Of a stretch of DNA of 64,000 nt, positions 54,042 through 64,000 are shown piece by piece. Position 1 is the first letter of the stretch. Each line of letters opens with the position of its first letter. Where the stretch lies: assembly GCA_021613535.1 (NCBI GenBank), contig CP075495.1:7068001-7132000 (forward strand). The letters are read 5' to 3'. The translations under genes and the position numbers were made by a program. The notes under the pieces were generated by a model. It searched no databases, had not been told where the DNA came from, and saw nothing but the letters and a program-made list of their open reading frames with translations. The DNA is from Adineta vaga. Its lineage: Eukaryota > Rotifera.

Positions 54042-55181
54042 ATGATTTTCATTCTAATATCGTTCTTTCTCTGCTGTCATACATCTTTTGGTCAACATTT
54101 ATCGCACAATCGATCGTTTCCATTTATTCATGAAACTCTTGGCACTCAATCTGTTGGCACAGATCCTGATGATCCAGCTATATGGATTCATCCTAATCGA
54201 TCTGAATTAAGTCTTATTATTGGTACTGATAAAACAGCTATGATCGGTGGATTATATGTATTCAATTTGAATGGAACAATTGTACAACATATTTCAAACA
54301 TTGATCGTCCAAATAATGTCGATGTTGAATATGGTTTTCGGATCAATACGACACATTCAATTGATTTAGTTGTTCTTACTGAACGTATACAAAAACGATT
54401 ACGTATCTTTTCAATTAATATGCCTACACGACAATTGTATGAAATTCCTGTGTCGAACCCACATGTATTTACTGATAGCAGTGATGAACAGGCAGCTCCT
54501 ATGGGTATTGGATTATATAAGAGAAGCAATGATGGAAAAATCTATGCTATTGTTAGTCGAAAATCTGGTCCTAGTCGTGGATATTTGGGTCAGTATGAAT
54601 TAGTTTGGAGTGGGCAATCAATTGATTTGAAATTTATTCGTTATTTTGGTGATTTTCAAGGTTTAGAAATCGAATCAGTTGTTGTTGATGATCAACTCGG
54701 TTTTGTTTATTATTCTGATGAAGGATATGGTATCCGTAAATATAATGTCGATCCATCTACCAATCATATCGAACAGGTTGGTTTTATTAATGTTACTAAT
54801 TTATGGCAAGGCGACTCTGAAGGATTAGCCGTATATAAAACTTCAAATACCGATGGATATTTGATCATAACGGATCAATTAGCAAATGGATCTATCTTCC
54901 ATTTTTATGAACGACAAGGTAAAAATACTTATGTAATGTCAATTCGAACTCGTGCTGATAAAACGGATGGTATAGAAGCAACAAGTAGTTATTTGAATGA
55001 AAATTTTCCTCAAGGTGTATTAGTTGTAATGAATGAAATCGATGGAAATTTTCTTTTATATGATTGGCGACATATTGACAAAGAATTCGATTTTATTAAA
55101 AATAATTTTTGTTATAATCAGTTAAATCTTCTTTATTTACTGTTAGAATCTTGTATCATCATCTTCATTTTTCATACGTAA
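54042..55181 (+). CDS. beta-propeller phytase (3-phytase-like), secreted, intronless
   Basis: A single open frame of 379 residues. Residues 1-17 are a signal peptide (MIFILISFFLCCHTSFG). The mature part follows the bacterial beta-propeller phytase fold: DPDDPAIWIHPNRSE, GGLYVFNLNGTIVQHI, RPNNVDVEYGF, LTERIQKRLRIFSI, MGIGLYKRSNDGKIYAIVSR, LEIESVVVDDQLGFVYYSDE, SEGLAVYKTSNTDGYLIITD, FHFYERQGKN, DGIEATSSYL and a final FLLYDWRHI. Acidic Ca2+/phosphate ligands (the DDPAIW Asp pair, ESVVVDD, YYSDEGYG, DKTDGIE) and the Arg of LTER are retained. Such enzymes release phosphate from calcium-phytate at neutral pH. A hydrophobic tail of about 30 residues (LNLLYLLLESCIIIFIF) follows the propeller and could be a GPI signal or anchor. 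The family is mainly bacterial. The tail overlaps the 3' end of the convergent PDZ gene. Confidence 0.9.
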   Translation: MIFILISFFLCCHTSFGQHLSHNRSFPFIHETLGTQSVGTDPDDPAIWIHPNRSELSLIIGTDKTAMIGGLYVFNLNGTIVQHISNIDRPNNVDVEYGFRINTTHSIDLVVLTERIQKRLRIFSINMPTRQLYEIPVSNPHVFTDSSDEQAAPMGIGLYKRSNDGKIYAIVSRKSGPSRGYLGQYELVWSGQSIDLKFIRYFGDFQGLEIESVVVDDQLGFVYYSDEGYGIRKYNVDPSTNHIEQVGFINVTNLWQGDSEGLAVYKTSNTDGYLIITDQLANGSIFHFYERQGKNTYVMSIRTRADKTDGIEATSSYLNENFPQGVLVVMNEIDGNFLLYDWRHIDKEFDFIKNNFCYNQLNLLYLLLESCIIIFIFHT

Positions 55182-56238
55182 ATGATTTGGTTTGCCTTTT
55201 TCTTGTGCTTCTAAGTAATCATCTTCTTCTTCATTTTCATATTCAACAAATGATCTTGCTCTTGAACCTTTACGATCATCTTCTCGAAGTGATGGATTTC
55301 GTTTCGCAGATTTTTCTAAATTATCTTTCGAAGTATCGGATTTTTGTGGACGTGCAGCAACAAATGCAACAGCCTACATGAAAAAGAAGAAATTTCTTTT
55401 AGCATTTTGATTGAACTACAACCTAGTGAATAGCTACCTTTCGTCCTTCTTCATATGCACGTTCGACAAGTACTAGAGCAGTAGTAATGTCCACTCCGGA
55501 AAGATTGTAGGTTCCAGCTTGTATCAAATAATCACCTTCCTTTAATATGCCTAAAAAGAATCGAAACACTTCGTATGTATAGTTTATGTCGATGAATAGT
55601 TTTCGAACGTATTCGTAAGAAAATAAAATGAAATAGATTTCTTTTTACCATGCATTTCGATCATTCCGTTCGGTAAAATCTCATCAATAAATACATATTG
55701 TTCGCCTTCAATTTGACCGAGAACTAATCCGATTTCGGCTTCCTAAATAAATGACTATCAATATACATATATACTGAAAGATTCATACTTGTCCAAACCT
55801 TTTCAATCTCAACTGGAATCAATTGATATTCTGTACCATTGAACTAAAAATCCATGAGAAAATTCCAACAATAAAGAATAAATCTTTGTTTACATACTAT
55901 TTGAGATGCTTTCTTTATATCAGTTAGATCAGGAGGCTCGACGACTAAAAAATCGAATCAAATTATGCTTCAGGAGTAAAACGAAGAAGGAATATTACTC
56001 GATGGACGTTGAGCAGATCGTCGATTAGATAATGAAATCTGCTCATAATGGCCACTAAACAAATAATTGGGTTTAAAAAGAAACAGAAAACTAAAATTCT
56101 TTACTTTGCAGTTGTTTTAACATGTATTTGTCCCTATAAAACAAGTCAAAGATGATGATTCTGATAAAATAGAAAGTTATTTCTTGCTCAAACTTTTTTA
56201 TTCATCTGTCCGGATTGATTGTTATCTTTAGAATACAT
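55143..56238 (-). CDS. small single-PDZ protein
   Basis: About eight short exons from MYSKDNNQSGQMNKK (start 56238) to the stop at 55143-55145. A 29-nt exon (56105-56133) encodes GQIHVKTTA. The middle encodes a PDZ domain: YQLIPVEIEKEAEIGLVLGQ, EGEQYVFIDEILPNGMIEMH, GILKEGDYLIQAGTYNLSG, TTALVLVERAYEEGRKAVAF. The carboxylate-binding loop reads EIGLVLG, near the usual x-G-hydrophobic-G-hydrophobic. The tail is charged and acidic (VEYENEEEDDYLEAQEKGK ... EDDDTRF). PDZ domains bind C-terminal peptides of membrane proteins. No other domain is present, so it is probably a small adaptor, but partner and orthologue are not recognisable. Its last 39 coding bases overlap the end of the phytase gene on the other strand. 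Confidence 0.75.
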
Positions 56239-57005
56239 CAAAACGTTTTTTTTTTATAATAAGATACTGTTACCTTCGTATTCTTTTGAATAATCACAAA
56301 AACTATTCACATGATATGTTATCTATTCAGTTTTGTTATCAAGATCACCCGACAAAGTATTTACTTTAGTTTTCTTTTATTATGAAATACATTTTTTAAT
56401 TGAATCTTACCAATAGAAAATGATATATGAAACAATATTTAGATATCGATTGCTGCTGTTCTCACATATCTGTATGTTATACATGGCTATCTGCTACAAA
56501 CATCATCCGTCTCAATTACAAAAGAAACATACGTTTTCCTTAAAACTATAAATTAACAGTTAGTCATTCGACTTCAATGATAAGAGTCCGTTATCTTATT
56601 TCATTGAAAGAATGAATTCATATAATTTTATTTCATTTTATTTTCATATCTTTTTGATGAGAACTACACATATAAGCACAAATGACATCAAGCGAAGAGA
56701 GATTATACATCTTTTTCGATGCATAAACACGCTGAGACAACAATCCATAGTAATAGAAATGAAAAAAAGAAAACAACCAAAGAAGAATACCTAATCATTG
56801 ATACAATGATAAGTAGTATACAACAAATAACGAGAAAGAAACAAAAAGAAAATGATGTTGACAATTGAAGATCTATACAAGTGTTGAATTCTCTTAATTG
56901 ATCTTCACTAACAAATAAGGGCAAAAAGAAAAAAAAACAAACAAACTAGACATCGATAAAGAGCGGCTGTTTTTTTTGTCTTTTTGTATATTAATTATTT
57001 TCATT
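56239..57005. other. intergenic, nothing recognised
   Basis: AT-rich spacer upstream of the PDZ gene and downstream of H2A.Z. Small open frames on both strands show no domain. Confidence 0.5.
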
Positions 57006-57667
57006 TTATTGTGCACCTGCTTTAGCTGATGCTTGAGGTAAACTACCTTGAACTGGTGTCTTCTTGCCAATAAGTGACTATAATATCAAAGAAAATCATG
57101 TTTAAATTTTCAATTCAAAAAAGAAACTACAAAACAAACCTTATGAATATGTGGAATAACACCACCACCAGCAATTGTTGCTTTAATTAATGTATCTAAT
57201 TCTTCATCACCACGAATAGCCAATTGTAAATGACGTGGATTAATACGTTTTACTTTAAGATCTTTGGATGCATTGCCTAATCATATCAAACGAGCGTATA
57301 TTTGTTTATCGTTGTTCGAAAACGAAAAGAAAATGACTAACCAGCAAGTTCAAGTACTTCAGCAGTTAAATATTCAAGAATAGCAGCTGTATATACTGCT
57401 GCAGTTGCACCAACACGGCCATGTGATGTTGTGCGTGATTTTAAATGACGATGAATACGACCTAAGAATGCAAGTTGAATGCTAAATCTGAATGAAATCC
57501 GAAGAACTTACCAACAGGAAATTGAAGACCAGCTCGGGCACTTCGTGAAACAGCTTTGGCTTTAGCTTTACCATGATCTTTACCTATATATAATGAAAAA
57601 TTATGTTTACAAAAAAAAACAACTAGGCCATGAAATAAGTCAACACACCAGCTTTGCCACCGGCCAT
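57006..57667 (-). CDS. H2AZ: histone H2A.Z
   Basis: Five exons give 139 residues starting [20 protein letters not shown]. The histone fold is near-identical to animal H2[94 protein letters not shown]. The H2A.Z docking-domain signature ([30 protein letters not shown]) separates it from canonical H2A and H2A.X; there is no SQ(E/D)phi motif. The tail after GKK ([17 protein letters not shown]) is about 11 residues longer than the vertebrate protein. H2A.Z marks promoter-flanking nucleosomes and affects transcription and DNA repair. Introns and a possible AATAAA polyadenylation signal overlapping the stop codon (57005-57010) fit a replication-independent histone gene. Confidence 0.95.
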
Positions 57668-59257
57668 TCTAATTGTCAATAATAATATTCAATAGAGAAA
57701 AATGTGTGAGAAAGAGAAAATAGGTGATGAATGAATCTAGAATAAGGAACAGAGTTTTAACAAATTTATTTCGTTTTCTCTTGAAATAGAATTTAAGAAA
57801 TGTGAATATATCGGTCTCAGCGTTCACTGCATTGTGAATTGAAATCATCGATTGGAATAAAACATCCATCTCAATCACAGTAAGTATCATCATCAACCGA
57901 AAGATGAATTTTATTGAAAGAAGAAAAACATGTACATTATTACATTTAACTGTCTGTATAAGTGATTGTGAATATGCCAACAGCAAATATTCTACTAGTC
58001 AAACAAAGGACATGAATCACGTGAAAATAGAGAAGACGTCGTTCTTTTCCTTTCTTCTAAGCAGCGAGTCGGCGGACTAAATGGAGTCGATGTATATATA
58101 TATATATGTTGTATTTTTTTTCTCAACGAAAGGAAAGAGAGAGAACGAGGAAAAGAATAATAAACCTAACGATCGAATGAATCTATGTGTCTGCGTGCAT
58201 ATGTATATATGTTCGCGGTCGTCGTCAATATAGGGTGAATACACGACATCGGTCAGAATCTGTTTGCATATGGAAGAAAGAAAAGCTAACAAGGTCAAAG
58301 AGGAAAAAGAATGAAAACTAAAGATTTCAATACTATTAACCATTTTACTATAAGACCTTAGTCGTTTTGTACAATATAATTAGTCTGAATAATATTACTT
58401 TAATAAAGTAGAATTTACACGAAAGTAATTAATGAATAGTAAGCTAATTTAGAGAATCTGTTCACTGCATGTTTCTCCTAATTAGCATCTGTAAGAATGT
58501 TGTAAAAGTCAGAAGATATCGATGAAGACATAGAAACCAAATATTCATGATAAATGAATAAGAATAATCTTCTCTATCAAAAGAATTAACGTGTTTTACA
58601 AGTGAAAATTGGATTAGAAATATCATTAGAAAAGATCAGATGAAAAATGATACTTATGCCTGTCTGATAAATATTTGTTTAATTAGAACAACTGTTATGT
58701 CGTCTTCTTCAAATTTAAACAATCATGAAAAGGAGTATATATCATTTTCGATGATGTTTTTAAGAAAAAAATATGATTTTTAATTCGAATTTAATTATTA
58801 AAGATAAACTGATAGACAGAAATTTGTTCAATTCCAAGTTATCACAACACGTAGAATATAAGTTCTTCAATGTTTTATACAAAATTGAATAAGAAAATAT
58901 GAGCTTCATAAATTATACTATTATATGTTTGACATTATTAAGAAAAATCCATTCACATACCTTTATTTTACTTCAATATTTCATTCTTTTCTCTTCTTAC
59001 TGTTTGAATGTCTCACCTTTCACTATGAAAAGTTCAAGGTTATCTGTTCTAATCACAATCAGATAAGAATTTCTCAATTTTATTTTCTTCATATTTACTA
59101 ATAGTATAATATATTAAAATTAACAAAAAGAAATGTGTGCTGATAAATCTAGTTACATATCTTAAATATAATATATACACAAGAAAGTAGAATTCGTGCA
59201 AATGATCGAATAAAACCTGAGAGAAAGGTGCGCATATGTGCAATCGAGAAATAATTC
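57668..59257. other. intergenic, nothing recognised
   Basis: 1.6 kb of AT-rich DNA with TA/GA-rich stretches near 58088-58150. It should contain the H2A.Z promoter and the 3' flank of the septin gene. Minus-strand open frames at 57669-57986 and 58077-58343 have no domain. Confidence 0.5.
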
Positions 59258-60981
59258 TTATTTTTTCTTCGTAACTTTTTTAATTGATTCCATATTTATA
59301 CGTTTACGTTGCTCGAATAAATTCATTTCATGTTCAAGTGAACGCCATTTTTCATCACATTGATCTTTTTGATCTTTATATTGTTTTTTAATATCAGTTA
59401 ATTGTTCATTAATCTAAATAAAAAAAAAGATTTATTTTCTATTTCAATTAAGAATTATTGATTTACTTGTTTTTCGGATTCTCTCAATTCTAATTCTTTT
59501 TCTTTGACTTTTTCAATAAATTTTTCTTTTAATTCATGTTCTCGTTTATCAAGTTCTTGTCGAAGTTCATTACGTTTCATTTCAAGTGTATCACTAATTG
59601 AAATTTGTTTTCCATCAATATTATCTGTAAGACCAAGATCAGTTAAACGATTACGTCGAAAGATTTCATAATGTTTCCAATGTGTTGTTTCAATTAAATC
59701 CAACATATTTTTTTCAATTAAACTATCACGTAATTTTTTAAAATCACAATGATTTTCATTCTCAACTGAAAAAGAAAGAAAAAAAAAACATGTGTGAAAC
59801 GTTTTACTAATAGATGAACAGATTATTAATTTCATCTACAAGGTGACACATGCAAGGAAACATGTTATCCTATCCTTCGATTTTCACATTACTATCAAGG
59901 ATATTTTTAATTCGAGGAAAAAAGAAATCATTTAACAATATATATGCAACATATCAGAGATAATGTAGGATAGAACATATCAAAATGTGAACATCTGGTA
60001 CTATTTAATGCAATGATTCTATCATAATACTTTTTCTCGGAAAAAGACATTGATTTTGTAGTTTGTAACTAACCTTGAACAACACCCCATGGATATTGTC
60101 GAGCTCGTACGTATTGATTTCCAACTTTAACCGTTTCATTACTTCCAACAATAGCTAATGGAAGAAGATTCTTAAAAGAAAATATAATTGATTGTAGAAA
60201 TCTAAAATAACATTACATACATTTGCTTTGAGATTTTCTTCGGCTAATGTTTCATCATCAGTTGGAAAACGATAAATTTTAATTCCAGCTGAATTTAATT
60301 CATTGAGAATATTTTGTTTAAATCTTTGTAATTCATTTTTTGATATCGTATCTGATTTAGCAATAATTGGAATGATATTTACTTTTGTATCGAGATATTT
60401 CATTGTTATTAAATCTAATGCTTTCAATGAATGACCAGTTGGATTGATGAAATACAAACAAACATGCATTCGTGTATCATGATAATTTGCTAAATTTCGT
60501 TTAATTTTTAATTCTTCATCAAGATAAGATTGAAATTGTTCATCGATGAAATCTCCAATGATTTTAAATGAATCATCTTTATTGATTTGATCACCAAAAC
60601 CAGCTGTTTCAACAACAGTTAATTTTAAACGTATTTCACGTTCAAATAAATCATATGTATTTTTACGTAGACATACACGAGTATTATCATGTGTTGATGG
60701 TGTTGAATCTAATCGTGTATTAAATAAACTATCAAGTAATGATGATTTACCACATGCAGTTTCACCAACACATAAGATATTGAAAACAAAACCATCCGAT
60801 ATAGCTTTAGCCATGATTTGATTTGGTAAATTATTAATACCACATTCTTCTTTCAATTCAAATGTACGAATTGATGGAGTCTAGAGGACAATTTTTCGAT
60901 CAATGTTTTTCAACAAAAACTATTTTGATTTACCTCCGATTTTGATAGATTTGGATCTGTTAGACGAAGTACGTCTTTCAT
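59258..60981 (-). CDS. septin, SEPT6/8/10/11 group
   Basis: Five or so exons from [16 protein letters not shown] (start 60981) to the stop at 59258-59260. The septin GTPase domain includes a P-loop [29 protein letters not shown] (switch II, with ETAGFG in place of the usual DTVGFG), [20 protein letters not shown], and the specificity motif IIAKSDT (AKAD-like). The septin-unique element [20 protein letters not shown]-type follows ([20 protein letters not shown]). A C-terminal coiled coil ([20 protein letters not shown] ... [13 protein letters not shown]) ends the protein. Close matches such as FNTRLDS...STHDN and [20 protein letters not shown] place it in the SEPT6 group, whose members bind GTP without hydrolysis. 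Septins form hetero-oligomeric filaments at the cell cortex, cytokinetic furrow and ciliary base. The P-loop ACGKSS departs from the common G(I/L/Q)GKST. Confidence 0.92.
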
Positions 60982-63103
60982 TCTCGAAGTTGTTTTTTTT
61001 TATGATATCTAGAAATCAATAAAAAAAAAGAAAAAGAAGAGCATCGATGAATGAATGTATGTGTATATAGTTAGAAGACAGGAATGATCGATCAATTGGC
61101 ATTTAATACGAAGTGAGAAGAAGAAGAGAAAAAATGCCAAATGACCAATAGTAAAATAAAAGAACAATTTGTGTTTTTTTCGTTATCTTTTGATGAGAGA
61201 AGATGATGATCATCATCATCATACGACATCTGGAATTTCGATGTTGTGCTATTAAAAATTCTTTCTCTACAAAAAGAACAATTTGTTGCACATTTCATTG
61301 TTCTCATTTGTATCGTAATCGAGGTTTACTGATCATTATTTAATCTTTGTTATGTTTATTTGTCTTTTTATCTTCATGTTAGATCATCAATATAAATATA
61401 TATATATAAATTCTTTTCTTTTCTTCATCTTAGCATCCTTCGTTTTTGATGATCATAAACAATGTTTTTCATTATAGTTTGTAACGTTCATTGTTCGAAA
61501 CAATAATCTCTAGAAAGATTATTTATCAAGGTTATTTATTATCATTGATTTCGAAATACAATTTTGAGTTTAAATAAACTCTAGAGATCAAAACAATCAC
61601 TTATTGTATACATTTGTGAAAAAAAGATATTTCCAGCAGATATTATTCATATCAAAAACAAATTATGCTTCGTGGGCATCAAATTGTTTGTCCTTGAAAT
61701 AATGTTTTCGTTACAATTCATTGCATCCTTTCAACTCGAGATATGTCTTTGAGATCTTTCTGTCTGTATTGTTCTATTAATAATATATATATATAGAAAA
61801 AAGTATTTTTGAAAAGCATTAGGGAGTCTCACCAACACTATTTGTTCTATTGAATAATAGAAGAAAAAAAATACTTCGCATGAATAATTAGTTAACTATC
61901 TTCTTTTATCTCTTGTAATTCTTGGATATTTCAATTCAACTCGATTTGATCGTCGAATCGAGAGAGATGACTAATTAAATATCAGTGATTGTTTTCTTTG
62001 CTTAATAATTAAAGTATTTTGTATGTCGTGAAGAAAAAAAACTCATTAGTATACATCCGTTTCTGTACAGTGTCATTGCTTTTTTTTGTATATATGTTTG
62101 CATGAAGTAAAATGATGGAAATTTCCGCATTGTTTGTTAACTATCATCACGTAATCGAATGTCCAATGATTTATCTATCTATTATCCTAGACAAGTCGGA
62201 TTACAGGTGTTTGAATCGGGCAAGAGAAAGCTATGCGTGTGTTCATTTTTCATTCTTAGACTCAAATGTCGGAAATCACTATCGAGAAAGATAAGAGAAT
62301 AATGTTGAATTGATAATCAAACAGAACGATGGACAACTGGACGAGACAAATCAATAGAAAATTGATTGTTATAAAACTCTTGAAACTTTCATTCTGTCTG
62401 TTCATTTTACGATCATTAGTTACGTATTTAAAAATAATCTTGCTTGAATACGTTAGATGCAATCTGATCAGTATAAAAAAAAAGAAATCATTTGGAAATA
62501 AATTACATATGTTCTGATCTTATTTCCCTTTGGAATGTTTCTTTTACATATGTATACCTACAATGTATACGTATGTTCATTATGAATAGAATAAGAAGAC
62601 ATGTATTTTGTGTAAACTTATCATTAGATGTCATACACTTGTCGAACCAACACAAAATATATTTATCTATCCATGTATATATATATATAGATGAAATGAC
62701 AAAGACAAGTATAATCCAACAGTAATTAACGTTTATATATCTAAGCACGTATGAGGTTTCATCATTAGAATTAATTTGTCAGTGGCAATGACAGAAGAGT
62801 AAATCTTTTTGGCAAGGTTTTCTTTTCTTTAGATGATAGATATAAAAAGACAACTAGAACAAGAGCAAAGATGTGCTTCAATAGACATATATATATGGAT
62901 CAATAAAATAGAACGAATAATAGAATGTCTCTTGTTTTAGAACGACATTCATCGTTGTCGTCGTATGTTATTTTAATTTAATAATCAAAAAGAAAACCCG
63001 AGTGCCCGCCATTTTTCTTTTTCTCTTCAAGACGTACAGCAATAGCAATTGAGAAGAAAAACGATGAAGTAAGGCAAATAATAGATGATGAACGCAAGCA
63101 AAA

Positions 63104-63160
63104 AGAATAGAGAGAGAAGGAGAGCGAGAAAGAGAGGGAGAGAGAGAGAAAGAGAGACCG
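63104..63160 (+). repeat. GA-rich purine tract
   Basis: Imperfect (GA)n with GGA interruptions; the opposite strand reads as a Ser/Leu/Phe-rich frame. Confidence 0.8.
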
Positions 63161-63434
63161 AAGGTTCTTTACAGAGTATGAAAATGAACACACGATAGTA
63201 AGAATCTAATGAATTGTTAGCCTAAAAATAACTCTAGTTTGTCTTCTCTATTAATTTTCGATTATCACAAATGTTCTTATAAGTAATTTTTTTACAATCA
63301 TTTGTTCACATCTAGAACATAAGAGAAGGATGGTCAATTTTCTTTTCTTCCTTCCTCTCTCTCTCTCTTCTTCTTCCATTGACTGGACACTTCTGTTCTC
63401 TCTTGTTCATCACTTTCGCTTTCTTGCTCGCACA

Positions 63435-63462
63435 AACATACATACATACATACATACATACA
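63435..63462 (+). repeat. (CATA)n tetranucleotide microsatellite
   Basis: About six uninterrupted CATA units, with further CA/CATA-rich sequence near 63578-63606. Confidence 0.85.
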
Positions 63463-63729
63463 ACACAGTAGCACAGTCTTAGCACATCATCACATCACAC
63501 GGTTGGTTCCGAACAACAAAAAAAAGTCTCTCCATATAGTTAAGAGTATCATTCTTTTCTATCGAAGTCGATTGCATCACACACACACATACATACATAT
63601 ACATAGACGATAATGATGACGGCAATTTGCTGTTCTCTTCGTTTCTACTTTTTTTTGCTAAGTTCTTCTTATTCTTATTCTTCTTTTTTTAACATTGAAG
63701 ATTGTTGAATTGAATACATATATCAACAC

Positions 63730-64000
63730 ATGTTTTACTCACTGATCATACTGATCTATTTTAATCACCACCTGCTGTTACATACAACATCAGCATCGTC
63801 ATTATTATTTACACTTGATAATGTACGATATTCGTTATCGGATCGTGTATTGACCATACCTAAATTAGGTGCGCTTCGTGGCATTCATATTGATTATGAA
63901 AATGAATATCATAAAAAGTATAACCTTGTTAATGTCGAAGCATTTCTTGGTATACAATATGGATTATATCATGGAAGATTTGAACCATCAAAAGAACGTT
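63730..64000 (+). CDS. carboxylesterase/neuroligin-like protein, 5' part only
   Basis: The gene starts at 63730 and is cut by the window end after about 90 residues. The N-terminus (MFYSLIILIYFNHHLLLHTT) looks like a signal peptide. It is followed by the opening of the alpha/beta-hydrolase (COesterase) domain: VLTIPKLGALRGIHIDYENE and NVEAFLGIQYGLYHGRFEPS. These correspond to the GxxRG ... FLGIPYAxPPxxxxRFxPP opening shared by cholinesterases, carboxylesterases and neuroligins. GALRGI plus the longer insert before FLGI is more like neuroligin/gliotactin-type proteins, and the usual PYAxPP is altered to QYGLYHG. The catalytic triad lies beyond the window, so an enzyme cannot be told from an adhesion protein. 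Confidence 0.7.
   Translation, partial: MFYSLIILIYFNHHLLLHTTSASSLLFTLDNVRYSLSDRVLTIPKLGALRGIHIDYENEYHKKYNLVNVEAFLGIQYGLYHGRFEPSKER

Larger units (their letters stand above)
60982..63729. other. intergenic, low-complexity DNA
   Basis: 2.7 kb without a recognisable gene. It has TA runs near 61397-61408, 61778-61796 and 62678-62690, a GA-rich tract at 63104-63160, a CT-rich stretch near 63350-63375 and a (CATA)n run at 63435-63462. Short open frames, mostly 60-80 residues, look like chance frames. Confidence 0.5.

Noticed and set aside
57669-58343. Minus-strand frames upstream of H2A.Z
   Set aside because: No domain, low complexity, and position in the promoter spacer; they are not in frame with H2A.Z, whose own start codon is conserved.
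61092-63193. Many 60-80-residue frames in the 2.7 kb spacer
   Set aside because: They overlap each other on both strands, are AT- or GA-driven in composition and carry no recognisable motif.

Overview
The window is nuclear DNA from a small invertebrate, most likely a bdelloid rotifer (Rotaria/Adineta type). I infer this from the very AT-rich sequence, compact genes with many 45-80 bp GT..AG introns, clearly animal gene families (COMMD5, ENKD1, TMCC, REEP, mind bomb, STAT, CCDC146, septin, H2A.Z), and two enzymes that look bacterial but sit between animal genes, a known feature of bdelloid genomes. The genus cannot be fixed from the sequence alone. I joined exons by hand. For COMMD5, the glucosidase, the GRDP-like gene, the GT47-like gene, the GPCR, the B-box/NTPase and the repeat protein, the exon lengths sum to whole codons without internal stops.

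Layout. 0.8-6.4 kb: COMMD5 (+), a small single-exon secreted or anchored cysteine protein (-), and ENKD1 (-). 8.1-16.1 kb: a TMCC-family ER coiled-coil protein (+) and a REEP1-4-like ER-shaping protein (+). 17.1-22.5 kb: a mind-bomb-like ubiquitin ligase (+) that starts at the REP domains. 22.6-33.9 kb: two divergent STAT-family genes (-) with an exostosin-like glycosyltransferase (-) between them. 34.9-41.1 kb: a GRDP-like protein (-), a bacterial-type GH13 oligo-1,6-glucosidase with four introns (+), and a rhodopsin-like GPCR (-). 41.3-45.7 kb: a secreted Sushi/LamG-like/cysteine-rich mosaic protein (-) and a B-box-like/P-loop NTPase (-). 46.7-52.9 kb: CCDC146 (-) and an unfamiliar protein with 13 copies of an ID-RP-NP-AF-YLE repeat (-). 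54.0-56.2 kb: an intronless beta-propeller phytase (+) whose 3' end overlaps a small PDZ protein (-) tail to tail. 57.0-61.0 kb: histone H2A.Z (-) and a SEPT6-group septin (-). At 63.7 kb a carboxylesterase/neuroligin-like gene (+) begins and runs off the end.

Functional threads. ENKD1, CCDC146 and the septin point to cilia, centrioles and cytoskeleton. TMCC and REEP are both ER membrane-shaping families and lie next to each other. The mind-bomb-like ligase, the STATs and the GPCR are signalling genes. The phytase and glucosidase would widen use of dietary phosphate and isomalto-oligosaccharides and are the best candidates for horizontal acquisition. No transposon, rRNA, tRNA, CRISPR array or virus-derived gene was recognised. 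The non-genic DNA is mostly AT-rich, with microsatellites and GA/CT-rich tracts.
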